DNA of 64,000 nt. Origin: Alternaria dauci (lineage: Eukaryota; Ascomycota; Dothideomycetes; Pleosporales; Pleosporaceae). This document shows positions 19,971 to 32,244 of this stretch, one piece after another (position 1 is the first letter of the stretch; every line of letters starts with the position of its first letter). Location: the NCBI RefSeq assembly GCF_042100115.1, contig NC_091277.1, positions 1,798,001 through 1,862,000 on the forward strand, written 5' to 3'. The position numbers were made by a program, and so were the translations under genes. Below the pieces are notes generated by a model, which was not told where the DNA came from, did not search any database, and worked only from the letters and a program-made list of their open reading frames with translations.

Positions 19971-22488
19971 ATGGCGCTCAAAGACTTGCTGAAAAAGAAG
20001 GAGAAGATCAGGGACGAGGGCGGTGCTTCCATGTCGCCTACTGGGCCGACCCTGTCTCCTCATATCCCAGAGTTCCAATTCTTCCGCACCACGACTTCGA
20101 CGCAAGAGACCATCGAGCCGCCCAGCTTCCCCGGCGATCCCACGCGCAACTCTCCCCTACTGTCGCCCACTTCGAGAGGCACCTTTGGCAGGTTTAGAAG
20201 TCGCAGCAACGCTTCGTCCCAGGCGTCGGCGACTGGGCAGCAGGAAAACAAACTGGCGGAGCGGTTACACTTTGGGCGGAGCAGGTCGAGTAGCTCGATA
20301 AACGTACCGGAGAACCTGCCAGAAGTGGGAGGCGACGGTGTCGCACGAACAGAAGAAGAAGAGGCCAAGTGGGAGACGAGGGCTACGGTGCTGGTCACCG
20401 AGGGTTTGCAGCACGCATCCAGTCAGCCTAATACCCCAACCTACGAGCCTGCAAGTCCAGTGTCACACGGACGACCGACAAGCGCCAGGAGTCGCAGTGG
20501 AACTGTCGGTGCGCCTGCGGACGAGGTAGGCACAACCTTGGAGAGAAGGGCAAGTATTGGTCTAAGCTTTGCATAGGAGAACATCCACGAGGCTATCCGC
20601 CTGCATGAGAAAGGAAGTGAGTAGTCACACGAGGGGGGTCTGCCATGATGAAGCTGACAAGATGATCAGATCTTGAGGCTTCTACCGCGCTTTTTGGTAG
20701 ACTAGCAGAGCCAACCGGCGCAAACAATGCTCTAGCCCAAGTACTATATGGTCTCGCGTTACGGTAGGTTCAGCTTCATTGCTCGCAGCTTGATGTAACC
20801 AGAACATACCCAAATGTTGCCCTGATAGTTGCCCAAGGCATCGCTGACCAGAACATAGCCATGGCTGGGGATGTGTGCCTGACCAGGAACAAGCTGTCCA
20901 ATACCTATCCATGGCAGCGGCGAACAGCGCTGAGGTCGAGAAGTTGGCCCTTGGGGCCGGCATGAAGAAAGGTGGTGCGGCCAAAGGCGAGCTTGTGCTG
21001 GCCATGTATGAGCTCGCAAACTGCTTCCGCAATGGCTGGGGCATCAAGAAAGACCCGGCAGCTGCGAAGCAATACTACGAGACGGCTGCCAACCTGGGTG
21101 ACACAGACGCAATGAATGAGGTAGCCTGGTGCTATACCGAGGGTTTCGGTACGAAGAAGGATAAGGTAAGCAAGCCATGTCGTCCTCTCTTACAATTCAA
21201 CCATCGTTGTCCTGCCGTGTGCGACTGCGTCACCGGTCAATGTCGACTCGCCTAGATGTTCATGCGATAGCGCGCGAACGGTCAGCTTGGAGGTCTTGTA
21301 CAGCCTCGACCTCAGTCATCACGCGCAAGATCCACCGAGCCACTACTTCCCCTCGTTCTCTCGCCTCACTGTTTGGGCAGCATTTGGCGTGTTCGGTTGG
21401 TGCGGCAGGTATGCTAACTGCGCCTTGCCAGTTCAAAGCAGCTCAGTTCCTGCGCCTCGCTGAATCCAAAGGGAACAAGACGTTAGGCAATACTTGGTAA
21501 GTACCGCACAGTCTTTCTTTCATCGCCTTCTACTATCGAACACAAAGAGCGAAAATATGCCGGACCGAGGACCACCTTAATGCCGTGTGGATGGAGCACA
21601 TGGTGGTCACCACGAGCTGCTATCACGTTGACCCGCGCCATCCCGTCCCAGCCGGTGTTGCATCCTCAATCAATTCTCAACACCAAGCCACCATAGCAAC
21701 CAGACATGATCCAACAGTCTAATGCACGGCGCTACCGTCCGGATCGGTCAACCAGTTTCAACGCGCATCTGCCAAGCATAACCGATTGGCCATCGACGCA
21801 CCGTTTTGACTCTCTTCCTCGCTTAGTCGATGCGGACGCCTGGACGGCCCTCGCCCTCACCCGCAGCAGGACCTGTCACACTTACTGCCAGTTCCCCGCT
21901 ACGCACACATGATGGCATTCGCAAAGAAAAACTTGACCAGTAGCACATTACCCGTTTGGCACAAGCCTCGCTCACCCATTCCAGTAGTGGGTAGTAGCAT
22001 GCCTCCAGACCCGTTGTGTCGGGTGAATAGCACATACAAGCTTGTCTACGGGGATACACGTGGCGTGTCGTCGGTGGCCTCGGTTGCGGACCAAAGAGTA
22101 AGCGGGACGGTAGCCAATGACGACAGAGTTGCGCATCGTTATTGTGTGTGTGTGGAGACACAGTCAGATGGTGCATGTTCAGATGGTCTGAGCAAAGCTG
22201 GAGATTGAGTTGCATTGATGGCGCGACAATGGTGTATGCTGAAAAGAGACTGGAATATCTCGTATGACGGCTATCGCGACAATGACGGCAGCCTCGGGAC
22301 GACTCACATCATCATCATTATCATCACCATCACGATCTGGATCCTAGGCCGCAGTAGTTTCGGCATCCCGTCGCTTTTGGTCTGGATTGCTTGGATGCCG
22401 AGGATATTTCCGTTGATTGGTGGGATGAGCAACGTGCTGACTTGTGTCTCTCTACAGGATCTGGAAGGACAAGTACAATCCCAAATAA
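19971..22488 (+). CDS. Sel1-repeat protein (family annotated as cell-cycle inhibitor Nif1-like)
   Basis: Six exons: 19971-20525, 20577-20616, 20670-20763, 20859-21165, 21432-21496, 22458-22488; 363 residues. The N-terminal half (MALKDLLKKKEKI...) is disordered and Ser/Pro/Arg-rich, with 'GRFRSRSNASS' and 'RLHFGRSRSSSS' kinase-site-like runs. The C-terminal half holds Sel1/TPR-like repeats: 'ALAQVLYGLALRHGWGC', 'LAMYELANCFRNGWGIKKDPAAAKQYY', 'AMNEVAWCYTEGFGTKKDKFKAAQFL'. Relatives are annotated as Nif1, a partner of the Nim1 mitotic kinase in fission yeast; that role is not proven for this protein. The final exon encodes only 'IWKDKYNPK' and lies after a 961-nt intron. The 266-nt fourth intron is also long for this genome. 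Confidence 0.82.
22303..22335 (+). repeat. (ATC)n-like microsatellite in the Sel1 gene's last intron
   Basis: An imperfect ATC trinucleotide tract of about 30 bases (ATCATCATCATTATCATCACCATCAC) sits within the 961-nt intron. It is noncoding and probably length-variable. Confidence 0.7.
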
Positions 22489-25044
22489 GACGCGATCCGT
22501 AACCCGCTTTCGGAAAACCCCTTCCGTCCCGGTCCGACTTTAGTATAACAAACCTAACCCTGGGAGTCATGAGGGTGGTCGTGTGAGAAGAAAGAACGGA
22601 AGTGTGGTCCTTTTCCCGCGCGGGGAAGTATTGTTTTTTCCTTTAGAACGTATGTTTTGCATAACGTTATTTCCAATAATTCACACCGCTTTTCTGGCCT
22701 ATCAGTTGTTTCCCTCGTCTTGGATTTTCCCGTATTTTCCTCCCCCACAATTATTGCCTGGCTCGCACTACCGTATTTGCTGAGGGAGTGTTGAGTCAAG
22801 TGGCGTAGCTGAGAGACCATCATCTGGGCTATGGGAAACTAAGGTCCTGATGATCCAAACAAGGACATGGTATCTCTCAACGTGATAGGCTATGTTTCCG
22901 CTTTAAGAACGTGGGGAGCATGTGGTGTGGCACAGCAACGGCCTTGTGTCGTAGTACAGCAGCCCGCTTTGGGGAAGGTTGTCAGATCAAGCTCAACGAG
23001 GGTGTGTGCATCTCATCTCTGTGTGACAGTCAAGACATCGTCCCTCTGACAAGTCTCTTTTTCGATCAGATCATCGCTTCCTATTGTCCATAAAGCAGCA
23101 ACGATATCGTATGGATACTATTGTACAGAGAGTAGCCATGTGGTACTAAGCCACCCACATCACCCTTCCCTTCCGACCGTGTACCCTGATTTTCGCAAGA
23201 CGCGGTCCGAATGTGAATCATCCATCTTCCCATCATCCGCATTCTCTGCTGCATTAGTCCCTCATCCATCATGTTTCACCATGTCTGCAATCCGCCTGCA
23301 CCCAGATCCTGCATACGTGGGGCTGAGCCACCTTTTCTTGCTGCGATTGATGACGAATGTTGTCTTACACCCCACTGGGTGGACTGTGGGCCGATAACTT
23401 GCATTTGCATGTTGCAGAAATGCTGGACCCTGTGGTAAATCGGACGATAGGCGTGCTTTTTTCCTTCCGGGTCTCACCTTGCAAGACCGGAGGGGGAGTG
23501 GGGGGGACGTGCATGTTGTAGATTTTCTTACGCGTAAAGGAAGGTTGTGAATAGGTAGCTTGCGCTGGCTCGTTTACTAACATGTACTCGCGTGTTTACC
23601 GGGGTAATATGAATGGCTGTGCAAGTCACAGATACGCACGCTATATGCGATATGTTATGCACAATGCGCATCAACTGTGAAGGATGCGGAAACCCGCTCA
23701 TGGCGCGTGTCCCTTTGATTATGGAAGGGGAATCCCTTTCATGGACGCTTCGCGCGATGCGAGGTACGCGACAGTCAGCCGCGCCGTGGGTCTTGAACGG
23801 AAAAGCCGTGAGTGGACAAGGGAAGAATTCACGCCAGAGCGGGAGAGAGCTGGGGGGCTTGCATAGAATGCATCACGACAAGTGGACGCGGGCTGGCGTT
23901 GTCAGATGCAAGAGTCTCGAACATGGCAATCAGTGGCGAAGACACAAAGTCGGCATCATTCGAGGGAAGCGACGTAACCGCTGAAGGAAGGCAATCCGAT
24001 AGCATTACTTGACTCGTTCGCACCTTCTCTTCGCCCAATAGTACGGCGATAAACACTAAGTACAAGTGGCTTTGTTCCCGAGCCATGCCAACCAATCGAG
24101 CCCTGCCAGACAAGGCTCTGTGACAAAGGGTCGCAGGAACGGCCGCGCTCAGTGACGCGACAAGGGAAAAACGTGAAAGGCTGGTATCTCAAAACATCGC
24201 GGACGGGGAGTCCGGAAAGGGGGTATTACAGAAAGTTGTAGCGTGAACGGGGTTATCGTAAGAAGGCGTAAAGGTCGTAGTAAAGGTCATGTTAGTCGTG
24301 AGAAGACAGGAGGAAGGGGAAGAAGAAGGGGAAAGCAATCGTCTCTTTCAGCAGTAAAACCAAAAACTTGATCATCATCATCGTCCTCCTCCTCGCTCAG
24401 ATACCAGAAATAAGAATGCTGTCAATCTGTCTCGCTCTCATGCCATCATGTACAATCGTCGGATACATGTCCCATATCCATCGTTTCGATCTCTCTCTCT
24501 CTCTCTCTCTCTCTCAATATCTCGTGGTAACGTGAAAGGAAACATCCAACGCTCGCTACGCTTTGCAGTAAATACAAAAGATGATGCCAACCGCGAATGT
24601 GTTGCTCGCTAAACCAGTCTGATGCCAAAGGAGAAAGCCACAATACAAAGGAAACAAGAGCAAAAAGATAAATAGGTGAAGTCGTGAACCAGGTCTCGAC
24701 ACGGAAGGAAAACAGCCGCCATGTTATGCTCAAGCGAAGTAGGGTACCTGGTAAGGTTGACCCGAAATTCGACGTTGCCGTCCCATATTGTAGAAGACTG
24801 GCAAGCAGCCAGAGCTGTGGTAGAAAGGAAAAAGGCGGTGCTCATCATGAGCGCTCAAAGGAGAAACGCGCAGGAAGAACAAAGATTCCAGCCGGACCGT
24901 GATGCAACTTGTGTCCCTACAAGCACCCCTACACAAGGGGTGCGAAGAAGTGAAGCGCTATGCTGATAACCGACAAATGCAACTTGGGGAAGTACAAAGG
25001 AGAGGTGGTTGTTGGTAACGATAGTGGTGGTGGTGGTGTGCTAT
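22489..25044. other. Gene-poor 2.6-kb spacer with 3' flanks of Sel1 and bZIP genes
   Basis: Two convergent genes end at its borders. Short ORFs occur on both strands but none has a motif, and I found no splice-joined frame. A (CT)n tract lies near the bZIP end. The G+C level is similar to the rest of the window, so there is no sign of an RIP-damaged transposon. Confidence 0.45.
24491..24515 (+). repeat. (CT)12 dinucleotide microsatellite
   Basis: A perfect CT tract of 25 bases. It lies about 530 bp beyond the stop of the minus-strand bZIP gene, so it may be in or past that gene's 3' region, where it would be transcribed as (AG)n. Confidence 0.95.
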
Positions 25045-27087
25045 TTAGCACTCGGCTTTAGTGCCGTCAGATGTGTTGGGTCGCGACATGGCAGCAGACT
25101 CTTCGACGATGCGCTTGAACTCGTGGACGACCTCGGGAGCGATCTTGTCCCAGAGCAGACTGCGAGTGTAGATCTCGGCAGCAGAGTCACCCTTGCTTTG
25201 CTCACGCATGGCGGCGAGGGTCTCGGCAAGGTTGCGACGATGCGAAGGCTGAGAGCCAGGGGAGAGGGGGTCGCTGAGGTCATCGCTGGTCATGCTGTAT
25301 CGGGAGCGAGTAAAGTCGAGAGAGGTCATGCTGTTGTACTGGTCGGGAGTGATGGAGAACAGCTGCTCGTGTTCTTGCTCCTTGGTGGGTCCAGTGAGAT
25401 GGGAGTGCAGTTGGTCAAGGTGCGAGCCAGAGATACCAGCGAGTTCAGAGCCAGACATGGTAGTCTTTGGCCAAGCCATGCCGGAAGGCGTAGGCTCGAG
25501 ACCAGTGACGTGGCTGGCAATGAGACCTTGCTCGCCCATGGCAGATGACACACCGGCATCCTTGAAGATGCTGTCGAGAACGGTAGCGGAAGCGGCACGG
25601 ACCTCGTCGGGCATGCGAGGAATGGGAGGCTGAGCGCTGCCAGACTTGCTTGCGACGAAGGCACCGCAGAGTAGGAGCATAAGCAGGAGACCAGAAGCGA
25701 CGGGCTTGTCCTCGTCCTTGTTGCGAGACACAAGAGACAGTTCTTGGTTCTGCTGGGGGGTGGCCTGGTCGTCGGAAGCAAAGTCGTTGACGAAGATGTA
25801 GTTGTCCCAGTCACTGTTGCCCATGTTAAGGTTGTCCATCTCAGACGCGAAGTCGGTGAAAGTAGAGCTGGGTGCAGCAGCCATGCCATTGCTGGTGGCA
25901 GCTTCTAGGCGTTCAGTGAGGACGGAAACCTTCTTGCGAAGCTCGCCAGTCTCGAGAGTGTGGTTGCGCACAAGCTCCTCCTTGTCGAACTGGAGCTGGT
26001 TGACCATGTGGTGCATCTCCATGGACTCACGGTGCCAGTTCTCCTTCTCAGCAACAAGGGCGTCGTACTCGATGCGCATGGCAGCAAAGTCATCTTGCAT
26101 CTGGCAGATCTTCTCCATCCATTGCTTCTTCTCCTCTTCAAGCTCCTCGGTGTGCTTCTTCTTTCGTTGCCGGGAGTCGAGACTATGATGATGTTAGCTG
26201 ATGAATAGGGAGAGGACAGACCAAAAGGTAGGTTGGACCAAACGTGGAGCGTGGAGCCAAGAACCAAATGGGAGTACGTACGCGGCCTGCCTGTTGCGGA
26301 GGAGTCGTTTTTGCTGCTTGAGCTCCTTGAGGTCTTCCTCGTTGGTGCAGCTCTGGATGAGGTTGTCGATGTTGACGAGGGTACGCTCGGCCGGGATGTC
26401 GAAGCGGGCGTTCTTCTTCCGGATGCCGCCGTCACGACGCGGGGAAAAGGAGCGGGGAGGGGTGTTGGGCCTCATTCGCTTGGGTCCCGGTCGTGCGTCC
26501 ATCTCCTGCTGGTTGAAGGCCATCCAGTCGGAGTGGGTGTGGGGCGACATGGGTTGCTCTGGGGCAGAGGGGAAGACGGCGCTTGGTCGGACATTCTGGT
26601 GCACGGGGAGTCCGTGGAAGGGCATCTGCTGCTGCTGCTCGACAAAGGGTGCAGCTCCAAAGTCACCGGGGCCGAAGGGGTTCAGCGGCTTGGGGGCTGT
26701 GGGCGTCCTGGAGCCAGAGTTGTCGGTCACGGGCCATGACTGCTGGCCGTAGGTAGCGGCTTGGTTGGGTGGTAACCGGGCGAAGGGGTTGTTGCTTTGC
26801 TCGGTGAAGAAGGGGTTGTTGCCGTTAGTGTTGACAACAGAGCTGGTGGCGGTCCGGTCGACGAACTGGCCATTTGAAAAGTCCTCCCAGATGGATGTGT
26901 CGGGTGAGAAGATGCCCTGGGTGCTGGTGGTGGGCGACATGAGGACGGGCGTGTCCAGGATGCTGGAGTCGAGCGTGGCGTTGTCGTCAAAAGAAAAAGC
27001 CGAAGGTTTCCTGTCGAGAGAGTTCAGTGTCGAATTTGGTCTGTGAAAATCCATGTGATGTGCGTTGTTGGAGTAGTGATGGTCCAT
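25045..27087 (-). CDS. bZIP transcription factor with C-terminal hydrophobic segment
   Basis: Two exons right to left, 27087-26282 and 26182-25045; 647 residues. The N-terminal half is Asn/Pro/Gln-rich, typical of an activation region. The basic region (about 255-278, 'KRLLRNRQAALDSRQRKKKH') spans the 99-nt intron and is followed by a long coiled coil (about 279-361). The NR..A..SR.RK spacing marks a bZIP. At about 430-447 lies an uncharged hydrophobic run (VASGLLLMLLLCGAFVAS), flanked by 'DEDKP' and 'SK'. It is long enough to be a membrane segment, which raises the possibility of a tethered factor like ATF6 or CREB3. A buried helix is the alternative. It is not HacA-like in its basic region. 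The start is the only ATG in the frame upstream of the conserved part. Confidence 0.85.
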
Positions 27088-30000
27088 GGCGGGCCTATGT
27101 ATCAAAGTACCGGTGTAGGCGCGGGACTGGCGGTGTGGATTGCTCTTTTCGGTAAAGGTTGATCGCAGGATGTGCCTAGCGATTGTACTCAACTTCAGCT
27201 GTGGGAGATGTGAAGAACGGGGCAGAAGACGGGCAGCAGAGGCGATGCGCGTCTGGATAGCGAGCGATGTAAAATAGCGGCTCAGTGAGGGTCAGGTCAG
27301 GGTGGTCGAGGGTAAAGGTGGGAGAGGGGGCTTAAAGCATGGTGGTAGGCTTCGGGGCGGGGTGTGCAGGAAGAAGCAGGCTTGTAGGAGACGACCGGGG
27401 TCACGCTTCCGTGGGATGCATCTGGGCACGAAACAGTGCCAGGCCCTGCTGATAGGACGCCCCAATAGCGTCGGGTATTGATGCATCATTCCAGCACTCT
27501 TCCCAGCAGCGACTGGCTGGGGTTGTCCTGTCACGCCCGCCATGGGCCCATTCACCCTCCGCACTGATTACCCAGTGTTTGCCCTGGGGCCGTCGCTGCA
27601 TTGCATGTCGCTGGCTGGCCGACAACCGTCTGCCAGAGTGATGCTCTGCCGCCGTTTGTCGCCCGCCCGCTGTCACCCATGTGTATTTCTGGCTTCACGA
27701 GACATGGCGAGTCTGTCATGTCTGTCCTGTCAAGCCAGACACGCCGCTGCGTGTCAAACCAGACCTGAGCGCTTGGTACGACAGCTCGGCTGCTGCTCCC
27801 GTGCCGCTCCGTGCTGCTGCAATGCTGCTGCGCTTCTGCACTGCTGCTGCTCTATCGATACGTAGAGCATGACTGGCTAGTCTGCGCGGGCCGGCCCATA
27901 TACTGCCATGATTTCCACCGGACTGCATCGCGATTCGCCTATACCCTCCTCGGCCGCCCGCTGTGAAAACTCTGCTCGAAAGAGTCAAGATGCAATCCGC
28001 GCTTGTCGAAAAAAATGCCCTCCCGCAACTCTGGGACTTGTTGTTTCGGAATGGTAGCGGCGCATATCGCGACCTTCTGGCGTAATCATCATCATGACTA
28101 CTGACTGTCTGCTGAGTGCGACGCGGCCCGCCTTAGCCCCGGCCTTTGCTCACTACACTACACCCCGACCATCATCACCCACCAACCACCAACCCCCCGA
28201 CCACTCGTAGCCCGGCACTTGCTCGTCACCCGACTCTGATCTCATTTCCCTTTTTTGCGCAGCTCGCCCTCGTTTCCTGAGCAAGGTGAGCCCTCTTGGC
28301 CGCCTAGACGGTCTTGATCATGGTGTCATCTGTCCAAGTTCCGGCTCGCTCTGGCGTCCGCGAGTCATCTCACCGCTCCCTGCCCGCAGCCTGCTTCCCT
28401 GTCTCCTCTGCCTTTTCGACTACCGTTCCTGTACTTGCCTGCCCGCCCTCGTTATCGTGACCAAGTTACCTCGTGCAAGGTACCAAGCGGCCGCCGCTCC
28501 GTCTGGCTGGGCTATGGCTCGACTCTGTCGGCGTGCTCATCAAGAGGCAAACACAGCAGCAGCCACAGCCTACCGTCCTGTGCCACCCTCTAGATCCCAC
28601 TATCCCATTCTTACCGAAGGCCTGGAAACTCTCCAGATTTCTCCCGTCCCTTATTGGTCGCTTTTTTCGTAATCGCTATCATGCTTGCTTGTTGCCGCTT
28701 TCTTCCATTTCCGCCGAGCAACATCAGACGGTTTGTATCAGGTCTCGCATGACAGCCCTAGTAGGCAAAGTATCCAGCTGCGAAATGTCCATCTCCACTG
28801 CAGTCACCATCTTCGCGCCGTAATAGAGCCCTCGCTATGGCGGTTTGTGCACCCTGCCCGTGCTGTGCAACGCGTACTGCGGCTACCAAGACATTCATCC
28901 CCAAGCAAAACTTCACAGTTCGCGTCACACCAAATGAGCGCGCCATCTTTCGGAAATGGCAACGCGTCACTGCTTCCGGATCGACCGTCACTGTTGATCC
29001 TCTCTACTCCGTGTTATGGCGCGTACTGTGGCACGCGTAACTCGGGGCCAGGGACTGCATACTAGACCGAATGCACTGCTCCACTTATTGTACTCGGTTG
29101 CTTCCGACTGCTCTACCTTGAGACGAAGGCTTCATCTTGACCGGAAAGTATTACCGATGCTGATGCATGAGAATCAAACAGACACGATGAGAAACACGAC
29201 GGAGCCCAATCTCTACAGCGCATGGCATACTGGCCCTAAATGGACGTCGACTAATTGTGGCTGTCAAAAAGGTGAGGCTGTAGCGGTGAAAGGCCCACTC
29301 TCCGCATCCGCGCATGGGCCATAACCACTAGAATTCGCCGTCGTAGTTATTCTTGTCTGTAGAAAATGTCCACGATCGTTGACGTCTTGGCACCATGCAC
29401 AGTGTTTTGTTGTTTGAAACCATGAGTCACTCGTCTTCTTTCTCCGCACTCGGCCGTTGCATGGGGGTCAAGGGAAATCACCAAAAGCTCAGAGCGCCGG
29501 CCGATGACAGCAAGCGCATGGAAGGCGGTGGAACCCCTAGAATTCGAGACCATTGTATCTTTGGTGGATCTGAAAAACCTGAAACACTTCGCGGGAGCGG
29601 TTGCGCTTCCCGGAGTCCAGTCGGTGGTCCATCATGAAGCTAGTCCGTCGGCCGATATCCAAGAGCAGTCGATGGCAGGTCCTGTTTCGATGTCGATCAT
29701 CTTGCGGTGAGGAAGAAACATTCTTGGATGTTTTGATCATTGCGGTGAGGGGACATGCTGCCTTGCTTCGACATAGATGTGTTTTGGAATTATGGGTAGA
29801 GCTGCGTAGAGAAGGTGGCGCGATGCCATACTACAGACGGAAGGGTAGTCGCATGCCTCTTCTTGTCCGACAAATGCCGAGCGGTCTTCCGTAGTCTCGC
29901 GATGATGAGTAGGTCACCACTGGGTAAGCCGGATCGCGTAGTTTTGAGATATCGGTCCTGTCAAGCGCGCGCGCGGAAACGGGCAAGGAGCGGTGAGTCT

Positions 30001-30309
30001 CGAGACTGAAGAAAAGCAGCGAGTGAACATGTAAAGGAGGTTGGAATGGAGTTGAAGGATGACGTTGCACACTCGTAATTGCGCAACGCACTGTGTATTG
30101 GTGACTCCACGCGCTCGGGAGTAATGGGTATCTCGTTTTGAAGCTATGGACATTCTGTGTTCAACATCCGCGTTCAGGTAGAAAGGGCTAGCACTGACCT
30201 TTGTGTTCCCTTTCAAACTCATGGCCTTCGCTTGCTTTGCTTTTGGCGCGTGCTCGCTGCTGTTGCCGTTAAGCATGACGAGCCATGGCGTGGTATAGCA
30301 GTTCTACTA
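27088..30309. other. 3.2-kb region without a recognised gene, between bZIP and PRP4
   Basis: The left part is the bZIP promoter. Around 28100-28700 the plus strand is strongly pyrimidine-rich (CACCAACCACCAACCCCCCGACC) and has splice-like signals: 'TTTTTTGCGCAG' near 28260 and 'AGCAAG/GTGAGC' near 28286. This resembles a 5' leader, yet no long downstream ORF follows. The longest tidy frame is a 67-codon ORF at 28837-29040 with no known match. A CTG-rich patch lies at about 27785-27850. This could be a noncoding transcript, an unrecognised small gene, or a long regulatory region for the bZIP gene. Confidence 0.4.
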
Positions 30310-31964
30310 TCATATTCCTCCGTTGTCGTCTCTAGCCCACAGTTTCACAGTGCGGTCTTTACCGCCACTAACGATCCAAGAAGCATCGCTCGTCACATCG
30401 GTGCTGAAGACAGGGCCAGAGTGACCTTGGAGTGTTTTGCAGTGCGCCCAGTCGTCTGCTGAGAAGATCTGAACGTTTTTGTCAAATCCAGAGGAGATGA
30501 CAAAGGTAGAGGCTTTCTTTGGTATAAGTTCCCCTTGGCTGTTCTCCTGCAGTGGCACTCCGCTGGCTGGTCCGTCTGTACCCTTAAACCATCGTAGGTC
30601 GGTGACACCTCCGGTGTTTGCCGCAATTGAGTTTGTCTCTCTCATCGCACGCACGTCCCAGCACTTCATGAAACCGTCCCCTGAGCCAGAGAGGAGGCGA
30701 TGACCATCTGTTGCCCAGTCCAGACCATAGATGGGCTTGATGTGGCTCTCCAGCATGTATATGACACGACCTGTGCGTACATCCCATACGCGGCCGATGC
30801 TGTCAAGGCCCGCACTTGCAACCAAGGACCCGTCGCCGTTGAAGCTTACGGTGTAGACTTCTTTCGAGTGGCCCTCCTGCATGAGGAGCTCTTGTCCGGT
30901 GTTGACGTCCCAGAGTCGCCATGTGGTGTCGTCGGAAGCGGAAGCCAAGTATCGTCCAGAAGGGTGAAACGCCACTCTGCATACGCGATCGGTGTGGCCT
31001 TGGAGAGTACGAAGGGGCTTGTCGTCGTCTAGTGACCAAAGCTGGATCTTGCCGCCTGCTCCACCAGATGCGAAATTCACGCTAGAGGTCGAGACATTGC
31101 TGCCCTCGAGTGTCGCGCCTGGCATCCAATCTATGCCAGTTGCGCGCTCCGTGTGTCCACCGCGATAGGCTTTCTTCTGCTCCAAACTAGGAATTTCCAG
31201 GAGCGCAACTTTTCCGCCCCAGGTACCATACGCAACATACTTGCCGTTGGGCGAGACGCGCACAATGCTGACTGGGCGATCTGCGGTTTGCGACCCATAG
31301 AGCTCAAAGCCCTTCAGCCGGTCCTTGATGGTGTTGCGGAACTCGACGTGGGTCTTGAGCGGGATGGTAGCTTCGCGACGCTGGTATGCGACGCGCTCCT
31401 TTGCGCGGGGTAGAGAGTACTTGGCCATGTCGCGCCGCGCGTCGAGTAGTGATTGTGTGCCTTGGGTGTAAAACTCTTCCTGCTCGTCGCCAGGCGCCTC
31501 GTCTGCATCTTGCATGTCCACGTCTGCGGCATCCTCACCCGATGCCTCGGCTGCTTCTGCCAGCAGAGCTCGAAGCCGGTCGCGTCGCTCCGAAGGCCCT
31601 TCGCCGAACAGAGTGATGGGCTCGCCTCGTGAGCGCAGCTTTGCTTTGACGTCGCGGTCGGCGGTCGGTACGATGAGTTGCGCTGCTCGTCGTTTGCGGT
31701 CGAAGTCCTCCATAAGGGAATGGGCCGACGCGTTTCCTCCACCAGGCATGGCATGATCACGGTCGAGGGGCACACTCGAGAGGTCGATGCCCTCCATGGC
31801 ATCATCCTACACGCCTTGGTTAGCTGAAGTGCAAAACACAAGCTTGGGAGGCAGCTGCGAAGCACGTGAAGCTGCTCGGCCAGTCGCTCGCAGAAAAGTC
31901 ACGGGATACGTACTGCGCCATTCTCCTCCTCGACATAGGCCTGTCGCGCCGGGTGCATGCTCAT
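30310..31964 (-). CDS. PRP4: U4/U6 snRNP protein Prp4 (WD40 splicing factor)
   Basis: Two exons right to left, 31964-31914 and 31806-30310; 515 residues. The 17-codon first exon ([17 protein letters not shown]) ends at a GTACGT donor; the acceptor is GTGTAG with CTAAC 15 nt upstream, and the family N-terminus is restored. A PRP4-type SFM domain (about 56-105, with '[21 protein letters not shown]') precedes seven WD40 repeats (about 190-515), for example '[31 protein letters not shown]' as a classical unit split here for reference only by its ends GHTDR and RLWD. Prp4 with Prp3 holds the U4/U6 di-snRNP together before spliceosome activation. It diverges from the phosphatase gene across a 280-bp promoter. 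Confidence 0.95.
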
Positions 31965-32244
31965 CGTGACTGCTTGTCCCGCCGTGGACAAGGTTGCTGG
32001 TGCTTTGTAGCGAAGTATCTCGAAAAGAAGTTGGGGCCCAGGCACGGGCTTAGGCGATAGGGCTGACTTAGCGTCGGTTATGTCATTCTCCGCGTTTGAG
32101 ACGAAGCTTGAATCACCTGCAGTGTTTGGTCTAGACGAACATGCTCTGCAGGTTAGAGACCAGATTTCAGTAAAACAATGCCAGCTCGTTGCTGTTAGTT
32201 TGCTACCGTGGCCTTCTTCTGCTACCTCTCTATTTCTTTCAAGG
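31965..32244. promoter_or_regulatory. Divergent promoter PRP4 (-) / PTC7-like (+)
   Basis: Only 280 bp separate the two predicted start codons, so the two genes probably share a compact bidirectional promoter. The last bases before 32245 are TC-rich (CTACCTCTCTATTTCTTTC), like a fungal initiator region. Confidence 0.55.

Noticed and set aside
22489..25044. Possible transposon remnant in the 2.6-kb spacer
   Set aside because: I saw no terminal repeats, no transposase-like frames and no strong AT skew expected of RIP-mutated repeats.
25326..25889. 187-codon minus-strand ORF inside the bZIP gene
   Set aside because: It lies in the +1 frame of the bZIP exon, and its Ser/Thr/Leu-rich product follows from codon bias. 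The bZIP frame has domain evidence.
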